The notes under the pieces were generated by a model. The model was not told the origin of the DNA, did not search any database, and worked only from the letters and a program-made list of their open reading frames with translations. Positions 43,850 to 51,925 of a DNA stretch of 64,000 nucleotides are shown piece after piece (positions within the stretch are counted from its first letter, which is position 1; every line of letters starts with the position of its first letter). The translations under genes and the position numbers were made by a program. Origin of the DNA: Chitinophaga sp. LS1 (GTDB taxonomy: Bacteria; Bacteroidota; Bacteroidia; Chitinophagales; Chitinophagaceae); assembly GCF_034274695.1 (NCBI RefSeq), contig NZ_CP128362.1, forward strand, positions 6,946,501 through 7,010,500, read 5' to 3'.

Positions 43850-46075
43850 TTAGATGAATTTTATAGAACCAGGCTGCAATACGACTGTTTTAAAAGTAGC
43901 ATGGATCAATACGTTGATGCCATATGGGCTAATCCCTCTTATCTCACCTATGTAACCTTTATTCAATTGCGCATTTGGATCCTGCTTATTACCCACTACC
44001 ACTACATTGTGCCCCATCACATTCGATGGACTTTTCGGTGGCGCCAGATCAATGGAGTGTTTTTCTGTCAGCGTCGCTACCAGGTTGCTATTCCTAAGTG
44101 ATCGGGGGTAGGCCTCAGCCACTGTATGCAGAAATTGATCCAACGCATACTTTTTCTTTTTCTGATTCGCCTTTTCCGTTCCCTTATCCTGTACAAAATC
44201 CCATAACGCATGCGTATTATCAAAACCATCCGTGACATACTCACTGATATTTGTAGCCTCCCTCCTCACCAACGATGGAGGGAAGTAATTGAGTCCGCTT
44301 GTATCAAACATCCCTAACAGGTGATCTGTGATAATTTTTGTTTTATTACCCAGTTCGTCTGTACTGAAAACCGCATCTCCATCCGTCTCGTACCTTTTCA
44401 GGAACTGCCGGTGCTGTCCTTCCCTGCGACCTCCCGGCACACCTCCTTTAGCAATAGTGGCAAGAGGGGTCACATTCAGCAAATTGAGATAAGTGGCAAT
44501 GAAGTTTTCCAGGAAAGCAGTTTTTACGCCTACATTCTGCTTAAAATTCTCTCCCACCTTTCCTACAAATTTCCTGGCCTCATTAAAGGCCGCTACCAGG
44601 AAGATCTGGTGCTTTTCATCTATCACTCCGGCAAATTCCAGCTGTGGGCTTTTCATCGCCTCCTGTGTCATTAATGACAGTTGGAGGATGGCACTTGAAA
44701 GCGGCAGCCCTGTAAGGGTATTAATGACAGCATCCTGGTGAACGGCCCAGGCAGTAGTATGAGCGCCCATCGTACCGCTAAAAGGACTTTTGGTGCGACC
44801 GGTGGTAATAATATCGCCAATATTATCCAGGTCGTTCAATAATACTGTCACCTGGAAACCTGATCCGCCACCTGCAATATCTGAATCACCATAAGCAGAT
44901 CCACGTACCTCTGATTCATTCAGTTGATGCGATCCACTGAGCTTAGACTTTACTTTATCCCTGTCATCCTCATCTTTAAAATTATAGCTCCCCGCAATAT
45001 TGATAAATGTCTCTTCCCCATTCACCAGTTTCACGATATGGGCTACATTCAACGTAGGTATCTTGAGTGTTACATCGGTAGTGAGTAATGCCGTATCATT
45101 CATTTTACAGAAATCGTATGCAAAAGGATAAGCGACCCTGATGGTACGCAGGAAATTCTGTAGTGTCAAGGCCCATATTTCTTCTTTTACTTCCTTCCTT
45201 TGTGTGTTTTCGTGACCTTGTGCAAATACCTCTGGCGTTTCTTCTGCGAACATTGTCCAGAGTGTAGCCCGGATGTGCTTTTTATACAATGCCAGCTCCC
45301 CCTCTTTTAAGTCTCCTTTTAATAGCTTTCGCAATTCGGTATCCATGCCGGTAAAGTCTGTAGTATTCAGGTCTTTTTCATCCAGCGGGGTATAGGTTTC
45401 CAGAAGGCCGGTATTAGAAGGCGTTCCCTCCTCTTTCTGAAATTTCTGCGAAGCAGCGAATTCGAAATAGTTAATTTCGCCCCTTGCTACGCCTTCTCCA
45501 TGGCCGGAAGGGTCTCCACCGGCTACTGTAGAGGTTGGGAGGAGGTTGATGTAGGTCAGGTACGCGTTGATGGCAATGCGTAACACCTGTAGCACGTTAT
45601 GATAATTTTGCGCAGTGATTTTTGCTGATACACTCACGAGATTATCGCGGGATACTTTTAGCTGATAGGTCGCAAAGTCGAGTTTTGCCCATTGCTCTTT
45701 GCCGATATAGCCATCCAGCTTGCGCAAGGGGGAGTCCAGATCCTCATTGATGGTACCTAAAAACCAGTCGATCCCAACACTCATAGTAGTGCCTACCAGG
45801 TGCCTTCTGATGGCGTCGATATGTGCTACCCAGGCAGTAGAATGGGCACCCATCGTATTGCTGAATGGGGAGAGAGTGCGGCCGCCAATGATCACATCGT
45901 ATATGTCGTAGTTATCGGTATTCCATTCTCCTACAATTTTTGTCAATGCTTGTCGCTGTATGACAGCAGTTTTCTGAACTACCGCTGGCTGAGAAATACC
46001 GGTAAAGGAGGAACGGTTTGCAGCAGCGCGGCTGGAAGGCTGAATGACAGAAATGTTTTTATTGTGCTGAAGCAT
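43850..46075 (-). CDS. Large two-repeat protein resembling eCIS-associated cargo
   Basis: A 741-residue protein when started at 46075 ('MLQHNKNISVIQPSSRAAAN'); the longer frame to 46153 adds 26 unlikely residues. The N-terminus has no signal peptide but has 'QPAVVQK' and 'VIQRQ', like leaders of Bacteroidota proteins linked to extracellular contractile injection systems. An internal duplication is clear: 'GRTLSPFSNTMGAHSTAWVA' (near residue 65) recurs as 'GRTKSPFSGTMGAHTTAWAV' (near 405), each followed by a similar helical region and a Gly-rich 'GDPSGHGEG'/'GGVPGGRREG' segment. The C-terminus is Lys-rich, then beta. The function is unknown. Confidence 0.65.
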   Translation of the reverse strand: MLQHNKNISVIQPSSRAAANRSSFTGISQPAVVQKTAVIQRQALTKIVGEWNTDNYDIYDVIIGGRTLSPFSNTMGAHSTAWVAHIDAIRRHLVGTTMSVGIDWFLGTINEDLDSPLRKLDGYIGKEQWAKLDFATYQLKVSRDNLVSVSAKITAQNYHNVLQVLRIAINAYLTYINLLPTSTVAGGDPSGHGEGVARGEINYFEFAASQKFQKEEGTPSNTGLLETYTPLDEKDLNTTDFTGMDTELRKLLKGDLKEGELALYKKHIRATLWTMFAEETPEVFAQGHENTQRKEVKEEIWALTLQNFLRTIRVAYPFAYDFCKMNDTALLTTDVTLKIPTLNVAHIVKLVNGEETFINIAGSYNFKDEDDRDKVKSKLSGSHQLNESEVRGSAYGDSDIAGGGSGFQVTVLLNDLDNIGDIITTGRTKSPFSGTMGAHTTAWAVHQDAVINTLTGLPLSSAILQLSLMTQEAMKSPQLEFAGVIDEKHQIFLVAAFNEARKFVGKVGENFKQNVGVKTAFLENFIATYLNLLNVTPLATIAKGGVPGGRREGQHRQFLKRYETDGDAVFSTDELGNKTKIITDHLLGMFDTSGLNYFPPSLVRREATNISEYVTDGFDNTHALWDFVQDKGTEKANQKKKKYALDQFLHTVAEAYPRSLRNSNLVATLTEKHSIDLAPPKSPSNVMGHNVVVVGNKQDPNAQLNKGYIGEIRGISPYGINVLIHATFKTVVLQPGSIKFI

Positions 46076-46159
46076 AATATTGAGGGAATTGAAATAGGGT
46101 GGCGGAATTATATAGTAATATACAAATTTTCGGGGGTTTGGACAATTCCACACATCAAA

Positions 46160-46645
46160 TTACCTCGTACATCCACTCATGTTCATCCTGATCTTATCTT
46201 TCATTTCTTCTTCTAATTTCCTCAAATACCTCTCAGGGTCAAGGCTTTCAGAAAATTCCATTCTATTACTTTTTGTAATCAGGATCCTGATCCGATAAGA
46301 CTGTCGATTAATTTTCAGTTCGTAATACCTACTTTCAGAAGACATTTGAAATGGATAATATCCCAACCGGAATTTCAAAAACTCATCTACCTCATATTTG
46401 ACTTCCAGTTCTCTTCTCTTTATTATTATGCTGTTATTTTCCTGAGACAACCAGATCTCGTAATCATTAAAAGATACCGAATATGCGATCCAAATTGTTG
46501 AAGAAAAAACGATGACATCCACAAGGATGGATGTTACACTAAAGTTCCTGGAACAAATATTTGCCAGTACAAATAATAATGGCCAGCAATATAAAATAAA
46601 GGTAATGTACCTTGCTTCCTTTGTACCGTTGGTAATCGGGATCAT
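46160..46645 (-). CDS. Two-TM membrane protein of unknown function
   Basis: A 161-residue protein with two hydrophobic helices at ~11-29 ('RYITFILYCWPLLFVLANIC') and ~39-56 ('ILVDVIVFSSTIWIAYSVSF'). The cytoplasmic ~100 residues look PH-like ('NDYEIWLSQENNSIIIKRRE', 'SYRIRILITKSNRMEFSESL'), similar in plan to YcxB-type proteins. Same strand as, and 84 nt upstream of, the large repeat protein, so co-transcription is possible. Confidence 0.6.
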   Translation of the reverse strand: MIPITNGTKEARYITFILYCWPLLFVLANICSRNFSVTSILVDVIVFSSTIWIAYSVSFNDYEIWLSQENNSIIIKRRELEVKYEVDEFLKFRLGYYPFQMSSESRYYELKINRQSYRIRILITKSNRMEFSESLDPERYLRKLEEEMKDKIRMNMSGCTR

Positions 46646-46769
46646 ATCTATGCTTCTAATGATGTAAATGTAGCTTGCAGAAATTGCCAGGGCCGGCTCT
46701 CTTTTTTATCCGTTAGCACAAGTTCCATTTTTGCTTCGGTAAGGGAATCATCCTATTCAAATGTAATTT

Positions 46770-47216
46770 CTATCGGGCTACAATCAGCAATAATGGATTA
46801 TCCATTCTATTACAACTTATTTGAAATTTGTCAGGGTCTAATATAATATATTCAACCCCCGCCGATTGCTGGACTTGCAGTAACTTCAGCTCCTCCGCTT
46901 TAAAATAAGGTACCCCATTGATAACAATGATATCAAACTCCTTCCCTGTCGCTACCCGAATCTCATTCACCAGCTCTTCCCCCGTCTTAAATTTCGCATT
47001 TACAGATGTTGGATAAATACTGATCCTCCTCCTCACATAATTCTTTTTCACCCGTGTGATACTGTCCTTATTTAAAATGATATTTTTAAACGCTACAGGG
47101 TGTCCATTGTATACTACCTGGTATCCCCTCTTCTCACTTTTAAAAACAGCCTTCTCAGAATACCTGATCGTCGTACAACTGGCGAGTCCCGTTAAAACAA
47201 ACAAATACCGCCACAT
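46770..47216 (-). CDS. Small lipoprotein of unknown function
   Basis: A 148-residue lipoprotein: 'MWRYLFVLTGLASCTTIRYS', lipobox 'LASC' at Cys14. The mature part has 'FDIIVINGVPYFKAEELKLL' and may resemble a plug-like or carboxypeptidase-regulatory fold ('VKKNYVRRRISIYPTSVNAK'). No family recognised. Single gene, 124 nt upstream of the 2-TM gene on the same strand. Confidence 0.6.
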   Translation of the reverse strand: MWRYLFVLTGLASCTTIRYSEKAVFKSEKRGYQVVYNGHPVAFKNIILNKDSITRVKKNYVRRRISIYPTSVNAKFKTGEELVNEIRVATGKEFDIIVINGVPYFKAEELKLLQVQQSAGVEYIILDPDKFQISCNRMDNPLLLIVAR

Positions 47217-47392
47217 GTTATTGATTTTTATTGAATAGCATTATAGGAATACTAATTGTCGTTCGCACAGTTTGAAATAATATACAGACCAAAGATACTG
47301 CTAATATCACCACAGCCGGAAAAATAAAGAACCATCCCCCCTATCATTGTTGTAAAAACAGATAGTAATAACAAGGTATAGGTAACCATCCG

Positions 47393-49300
47393 TTATTTTT
47401 CTTTATACACCAACAACCGCAACGCATTCAACACCACTACCAAAGTAGAACCTTCATGACCAATCACCGCTGGTCCCATACTCGCAATACCCAATAAAGT
47501 TAAGGGTATTAGCACCGCCACCATACCCAAACTGATCACCAGATTTTGTTTGATAATACGATTCGCCTGCTGACTTAACGCTATCGCAAACGGCAGGTGC
47601 ATCAACTGATCGCCCATCAACGCGATATCCGCCGTTTCCAGCGCTACATCAGAACCCGCAGCACCCATAGCGATACCTACCGTACTATTGGCCATGGCAG
47701 GTGCATCGTTGACACCATCACCCACCATAGCCACTTTATGTTCCGTAGCCTTTAGTTTATTAATCGCTTCGACTTTTTGTTCAGGCAACAAGTTCCCCCA
47801 TGCATCTGTGAGACCCGTCGCTTTTGCAATCGCATCTGCTACTAACTGGTTATCGCCGGATAACATGACCATCTTTTTAATCCCCGCTGCTTTGAGTGCA
47901 TCCAGTGCCTGTTTAGCCTCGGGACGAGGGGTATCCATCACGGTGATCATGCCCGCATACTGGTTGTCTTTTAACACTAGCATAGCCGTATGCCCGGCGG
48001 TGGATTTTTCATCCAACAGCGCAAGCACCTCCTCCGAAACACCGATGACCAAAGCCTTATTACCAATTACAATGTCATGCCCCTGCCATTGTGCTTTAAT
48101 ACCTTTACCGGTAACAGATGAAAGGTTCTCTGCAGGCTTGACATTCTTTAGTTGCGCATCGGCAACAATGGCTTTTGCCAATGGATGATCGCTGAGTGAT
48201 TCCACAGCTACCACCATTTCCAGTAGCTCATCTTTAGTGATACCAGCCGCAGGAATAATGCCGGTAAGTGTTGGCTTGCCTGCCGTGAGGGTGCCTGTCT
48301 TATCAAAAGCAATGGCTTTGAGTGTACCGAGGTCTTCCAGTGGACGACCACCTTTGATAAGGATACCCGCACGTGCAGCACGGGCTACCCCACTCAACAC
48401 AGCACTGGGCGTAGCAATGGCCAATGCACATGGACTGGCCGCCACCAACACACCCATAGCGCGATAAAAGCTGGCACTGAATGGTTCGTCAATCACCAGA
48501 AATGCGAGACATAGCAACCCTACAAAGATGATGACAGCAGGTACGTAAAACTTCTGCAACCTGTCAGTAAAACGCTGTGTAGGCGACTGCTGTGACTGCG
48601 CTTCATTCACGAGTTGAATCAGTTTTGATAAGGTAGAGTCTTTGGATGGTTTGGTCACTTTTACTTCCAATGCACCACTGCCATTCAAAGTACCCGCATA
48701 TACATTGTGGTCAACCTGTTTATCAACCGGCATACTTTCGCCGGTAACAGCCGCCTGGTTAACTGCACTGTTACCTTTTATGATAATGCCATCGGCTGGA
48801 ATCGTGGCATCAGGTTTTACTACGACAATATCGTTTATTTGTAAGGTTTCGATTTTCACTTCCTGCAGGTCATTGCCCTTTTTCAGCCAAGCAGTTTTAG
48901 GTGCTAGCTTTGCCAATGCACTGATAGCGTTTTTTGCTTTTTTCATGGCATAGTGCTCTAATGAATGGCCCAGACTAAACAGGAAAAGCAATAGCGCGCC
49001 TTCGGCCCAGTCTCCCAGGACAGCGGCACCAGCGGCAGCGACGATCATGAGAGAGTCGATGTCGAAAGAACCTGCTCTAATGTTTTCGATGGCTTCTTTG
49101 ACAGTAAAAAAGCCACCTGCGATATATGCCAGTATATATAACGATAAAGGAAGTACGGGAGGAATACCTTTGACAAAAGATAAACCAAAGCCAATCGCCA
49201 GTGCTGTGCCACAGGTAAGGCTGCAGATGATCTCTATGTATTTCATCCAACCATGTCCGTGATCATGATCATGTTCGTGATGGTGTTCATGCTCGTTCAT
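47393..49300 (-). CDS. P1B-4-type heavy-metal transporting ATPase
   Basis: A 635-residue ATPase starting at 49300 ('MNEHEHHHEHDHDHGHGWMK'), a His-rich N-terminus instead of a CxxC metal-binding domain. The phosphatase motif is 'GESMPVDKQ', the TM6 metal site is 'AASPCALAIATPSA' (SPC, not CPC), the phosphorylation site is 'AFDKTGTLTAG', the ATP-binding HP is 'SLSDHPLAKAIV', 'GDGVNDAPA' follows, and TM8 has 'GHEGSTLVVVLNAL'. SPC plus HEGST is the mark of the P1B-4 group, which exports Co, Fe, Ni or Zn. The longer frame to 49372 adds unconserved residues. No adjacent metal regulator is seen. Confidence 0.92.
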   Translation of the reverse strand: MNEHEHHHEHDHDHGHGWMKYIEIICSLTCGTALAIGFGLSFVKGIPPVLPLSLYILAYIAGGFFTVKEAIENIRAGSFDIDSLMIVAAAGAAVLGDWAEGALLLFLFSLGHSLEHYAMKKAKNAISALAKLAPKTAWLKKGNDLQEVKIETLQINDIVVVKPDATIPADGIIIKGNSAVNQAAVTGESMPVDKQVDHNVYAGTLNGSGALEVKVTKPSKDSTLSKLIQLVNEAQSQQSPTQRFTDRLQKFYVPAVIIFVGLLCLAFLVIDEPFSASFYRAMGVLVAASPCALAIATPSAVLSGVARAARAGILIKGGRPLEDLGTLKAIAFDKTGTLTAGKPTLTGIIPAAGITKDELLEMVVAVESLSDHPLAKAIVADAQLKNVKPAENLSSVTGKGIKAQWQGHDIVIGNKALVIGVSEEVLALLDEKSTAGHTAMLVLKDNQYAGMITVMDTPRPEAKQALDALKAAGIKKMVMLSGDNQLVADAIAKATGLTDAWGNLLPEQKVEAINKLKATEHKVAMVGDGVNDAPAMANSTVGIAMGAAGSDVALETADIALMGDQLMHLPFAIALSQQANRIIKQNLVISLGMVAVLIPLTLLGIASMGPAVIGHEGSTLVVVLNALRLLVYKEK

Positions 49301-49402
49301 GTGTTTGAAGATACGAAACCAATGGGAAATTACAGCTGCATTCGACAGCAATTCTACTTCACCTCCTATCACTTATTGCAACAGCATCCGACAGGAACCT
49401 GC

Positions 49403-49485
49403 CATCTCAAATTACAACTGCCTACATTCTACCCCCTATCCTGCCATCTCAAATTACATCCGCCTACATTCACCTCCTATCCTGC
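49403..49485. repeat. Two-copy 41-42-bp tandem repeat of a gene 3' end
   Basis: Units 49445-49485 and 49403-49444. The right-hand unit carries the last two codons and TAG stop (49477-49479) of the minus-strand gene; the left one is a downstream copy. The two share CATCTCAAATTACA, GCCTACATTC and CCTATCCTGC blocks. A partial third copy is near 49354-49370. Confidence 0.8.
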
Positions 49486-50244
49486 TATCAATACCTTCCC
49501 ACACCCTATATGCTTCACACTTTCCACCAGGGCATCACTCACCACCATACCCATCTCCACTCCTACAGCTACAACCATACACTGATACTCGCTGAATTTA
49601 TTATTACTTAATTGCAAAGTAATCGTCTGTGCTTCCAGTGCCTGCTGAGAGGAATACCACTCAGTATTATAAGAAACCGGTGGCTGTTGAGAACGATAAT
49701 TTCCGGCTACCCCCAAACTGATGATAAACCGAAACAAGGGGCGCTGCCAGGGAAGTACCAGGTTCACACCAGGCTGTAATGCAGGAAAGCGTATCACCGC
49801 GGTAGCTGTAGCATGATCTAAAGTGGCGGATACCGGGTTCCGGACCACGCTATCAAACAAATGATTTTTATTCAGGTTGACCCCACTCATCAGGTACCCA
49901 AATTCTGAAAAAAACACCATTCGTTCACCCCGCTTATTCTCCTTATCCTGCTTGAGCATATGCCTGCACAAAGATGTAAACTGGGAGGCCAAATTTATAT
50001 CAGCCAAATGGCTGACAGGTCTGATCGCCATCCTGACAGCCTTCGCAGCTGCAGAACTGGTTCCAAATTCATGATTGTTTTGCCGTACCAACTCACAGGA
50101 AGGTAGTTTTTCAATTTGTTTCCTGGTAGGCCCTCCATTCGTTCGGAGAATATATCCCTCGGATTCATCCCTGTTCTTAGGCAGGTAAGCATTCATTCCT
50201 TCCAGTTTCCCTTCAAATTTGAATATTGATTTAATAATAGCCAT
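49477..50244 (-). CDS. Conserved Bacteroidota hypothetical protein
   Basis: A 255-residue protein starting at 50244 ('MAIIKSIFKFEGKLEGMNAY'), preferred over the frame to 50268. The opening 'IFKFEGxLxGMNxYL', 'YILRTNGGPTRKQIEKLPSC' and 'NNHEFGTSSAAAKAVRMAIR' are typical of an uncharacterised family that occurs widely in Bacteroidota. The C-terminal half is beta-rich ('VNLVLPWQRPLFRFIISLGV'). No signal peptide. The function is unknown. Confidence 0.7.
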   Translation of the reverse strand: MAIIKSIFKFEGKLEGMNAYLPKNRDESEGYILRTNGGPTRKQIEKLPSCELVRQNNHEFGTSSAAAKAVRMAIRPVSHLADINLASQFTSLCRHMLKQDKENKRGERMVFFSEFGYLMSGVNLNKNHLFDSVVRNPVSATLDHATATAVIRFPALQPGVNLVLPWQRPLFRFIISLGVAGNYRSQQPPVSYNTEWYSSQQALEAQTITLQLSNNKFSEYQCMVVAVGVEMGMVVSDALVESVKHIGCGKVLIAG

Positions 50245-50352
50245 AAGATATGGTTCTGCTGTTAACAATTAATGGTAACCGATAACCCTATAATGTACCT
50301 ATGCCGTAAGTAACAGGTATATAACCCGTAGATATCCCGTATCTATATAGAT

Positions 50353-50407
50353 GCGGGTTATGGGCGGGATATGAGCGGGTTATAGGCAGGTTATAGGCGG
50401 GTTATCT
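50353..50407 (+). repeat. Five 11-bp direct repeats (GCGGGTTATRG) upstream of tetR
   Basis: Five head-to-tail 11-mers at 50353, 50364, 50375, 50386 and 50397. The consensus is GCGGGTTATAG with one to three changes per copy. An ATAACCCG at 50321-50328 is complementary to the first unit and can form a hairpin with it. The period is close to one helical turn, as for protein-binding arrays. Confidence 0.85.
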
Positions 50408-50461
50408 CTATTTTCATAAAGGTATTAATATTAACTGTACATGAGTTCGCAGTAAAATAAA

Positions 50462-50491
50462 TTTGGAGAATTATACCAATCGGTATATTTT
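50462..50491 (+). promoter_or_regulatory. tetR promoter with palindromic operator O1
   Basis: -33 TTTG (50462-50465), then TATACCAATCGGTATA operator (50472-50487) overlapping a -7 TATATTTT (50484-50491), 18 nt apart. The operator lies inside the promoter, as expected for autorepression by the TetR protein. It has one central mismatch from the perfect palindrome seen in O2. Confidence 0.8.
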
Positions 50492-50514
50492 TACATCATC
50501 TTAATCGTTTTGAT

Positions 50515-51099
50515 ATGAGCAAAGCAGAAAAAACCAGGCAGTATATAGTGGAGAAAACCGCTCCTATCTTCAATACCAAGGGTTTTGCCGGCACCTCTCT
50601 CACTGATATGACCGAGGCAACCGGACTGACCAAAGGCTCCATCTATGGCAACTTTGCCAACAAAGATGAAGTGGCCCTCGCCTGCTTTGACTTCAATTTC
50701 AAAAAAGTAGTCGGCATCATCAACAGCGCCATCGAAAAGGAAAAGACCTACAGGGGCAAACTCCTGGTCTATACCAGGATCTATGACAATTTTCTGCACT
50801 CACCTTTCCCTACCGGCGGTTGCCCCGTGCTGAATACAGCCGTGGAATCGGATGATACTCACCCGGAACTGAGGGCGAAATCTGCCGCTGCCATCGGAAA
50901 CTGGAAAGACAAACTCGCTGATATTCTCAATAAAGGCATTGAAGTGGGAGAATTCAAGCCAGGAATGAATATAGAGCAAACCGCACTCACACTCATCGCC
51001 ACCATCGAAGGAGCTATCATGATCACCAAAGCAACTGGTAAACTCAATTACCGCTCTGCTATCATGAACGCCATCGAAAACATGATCAACGCACTCTAA
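50515..51099 (+). CDS. TetR/AcrR-family transcriptional repressor
   Basis: A 194-residue repressor. The N-terminal helix-turn-helix spans 'GFAGTSLTDMTEATGLTKGS' and 'IYGNFANKDEVALACF'. The C-terminal ligand domain includes 'GGCPVLNTAVESDDTHPELR', as in the TetR_C subgroup of YcdC/AcrR-like regulators. It heads an operon-like cluster with SDR and MFS genes, and the same palindrome stands before each gene, so it very probably represses all three and is released by a toxic small molecule. Confidence 0.92.
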   Translation: MSKAEKTRQYIVEKTAPIFNTKGFAGTSLTDMTEATGLTKGSIYGNFANKDEVALACFDFNFKKVVGIINSAIEKEKTYRGKLLVYTRIYDNFLHSPFPTGGCPVLNTAVESDDTHPELRAKSAAAIGNWKDKLADILNKGIEVGEFKPGMNIEQTALTLIATIEGAIMITKATGKLNYRSAIMNAIENMINAL

Positions 51100-51106
51100 A
51101 TATTTT

Positions 51107-51138
51107 TTTGCACAATAATATACCGATCGGTATATTTA
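51107..51138 (+). promoter_or_regulatory. SDR-gene promoter with operator O2
   Basis: -33 TTTG (51107-51110), a perfect palindrome TATACCGATCGGTATA (51119-51134), and a -7 TATATTTA (51131-51138), spacing 20 nt. Same architecture as O1. It implies that the SDR gene has its own repressed promoter. Confidence 0.8.
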
Positions 51139-51150
51139 AAAACAAACAAG

Positions 51151-51894
51151 ATGAACACAAGTAACAATACCGTACTTATCACCGGCGGAAGTGCCGGTAT
51201 CGGTTTCGAAATCGCACAGCAATTAAGCGCACAGGGCAACCAGGTTATCATCACAGGTCGTAATCCTGAAAGATTGAAAACAGCGGCCGCGCAATTAAAA
51301 AATACCACCGCGATTGTATCTGATGTCACCAGCGAAGACGATGTCAACCAGCTCGTCGCTCAACTCAATGAACAATTCCCTGCTTTAAATATTGTGATCA
51401 ATAACGCAGGGGCCGCGTCCTCTCCTTACAGATTTCTCCCAGGGGCAAATGCATATGAAAAGGCCAGTGCCGAAATGCAAACCAATTACCTCTCCGTACT
51501 TCGTCTGAATGAAAAGTTGCTGCCTTTATTAAGTGAACAACCCTATGCTGCCATCGTGAATGTATCCAGTATTGTATCTTTTGCGCCAAGTATCAATATT
51601 CCTGGTTATAGTGTCAGCAAGGCTGCTTTGCATGCTTATAGCAGGGTATTACGCCTTACTTTGAAAGATACCCCTGTACGTGTTTTCGAACTCATGCCCC
51701 CATTAGTCAATACAGAATTTTCTAAAGAAATAGGCGGGGAAAAAGGTATTCCACCTGCACAAGTCGCTGCCGGATTGATAGAAGGTCTTCAAAATGATTT
51801 ATATGAAATACATGTAGGCGATACTGCCGGCATATACCAACTCTACCTCTCCTCTCCTGAAAATGCACTGCAGGCACTCAACGCCAGCATTTAA
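51151..51894 (+). CDS. Short-chain dehydrogenase/reductase (DltE-like)
   Basis: A 247-residue classical SDR. The cofactor loop is 'VLITGGSAGIGFEIAQQL' (TGxxxGIG), 'IVINNAGAASSP' holds NNAG, and the catalytic Ser and YxxxK are in 'IVNVSSIVSFAPSINIPGYS' and 'YSVSKAAL'. R/N residues after the second strand ('TGRNPERLK') suggest NADP(H). Second gene of the TetR cluster, with its own operator. The substrate is unknown; it may reduce the same toxic carbonyl that the MFS pump exports, which is inference. Confidence 0.9.
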   Translation: MNTSNNTVLITGGSAGIGFEIAQQLSAQGNQVIITGRNPERLKTAAAQLKNTTAIVSDVTSEDDVNQLVAQLNEQFPALNIVINNAGAASSPYRFLPGANAYEKASAEMQTNYLSVLRLNEKLLPLLSEQPYAAIVNVSSIVSFAPSINIPGYSVSKAALHAYSRVLRLTLKDTPVRVFELMPPLVNTEFSKEIGGEKGIPPAQVAAGLIEGLQNDLYEIHVGDTAGIYQLYLSSPENALQALNASI

Positions 51895-51897
51895 TTC

Positions 51898-51925
51898 TTT
51901 GCCTTAATATATACCGATCGGTATG
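51898..51925 (+). promoter_or_regulatory. Operator O3 overlapping the MFS start codon
   Basis: TTTG (51898-51901), eight bases, then TATACCGATCGGTATG (51910-51925). The last three bases are the MFS ATG (51923-51925). The -7 region is lost to the start codon, so this copy may act as a roadblock on read-through or on translation rather than as a promoter. Confidence 0.75.

Noticed and set aside
50353..50407. CRISPR-like or replication-iteron reading of the 11-bp repeats
   Set aside because: There are no spacers, so it is not CRISPR, and no replication initiator gene is nearby; kept only as a regulatory-type repeat.
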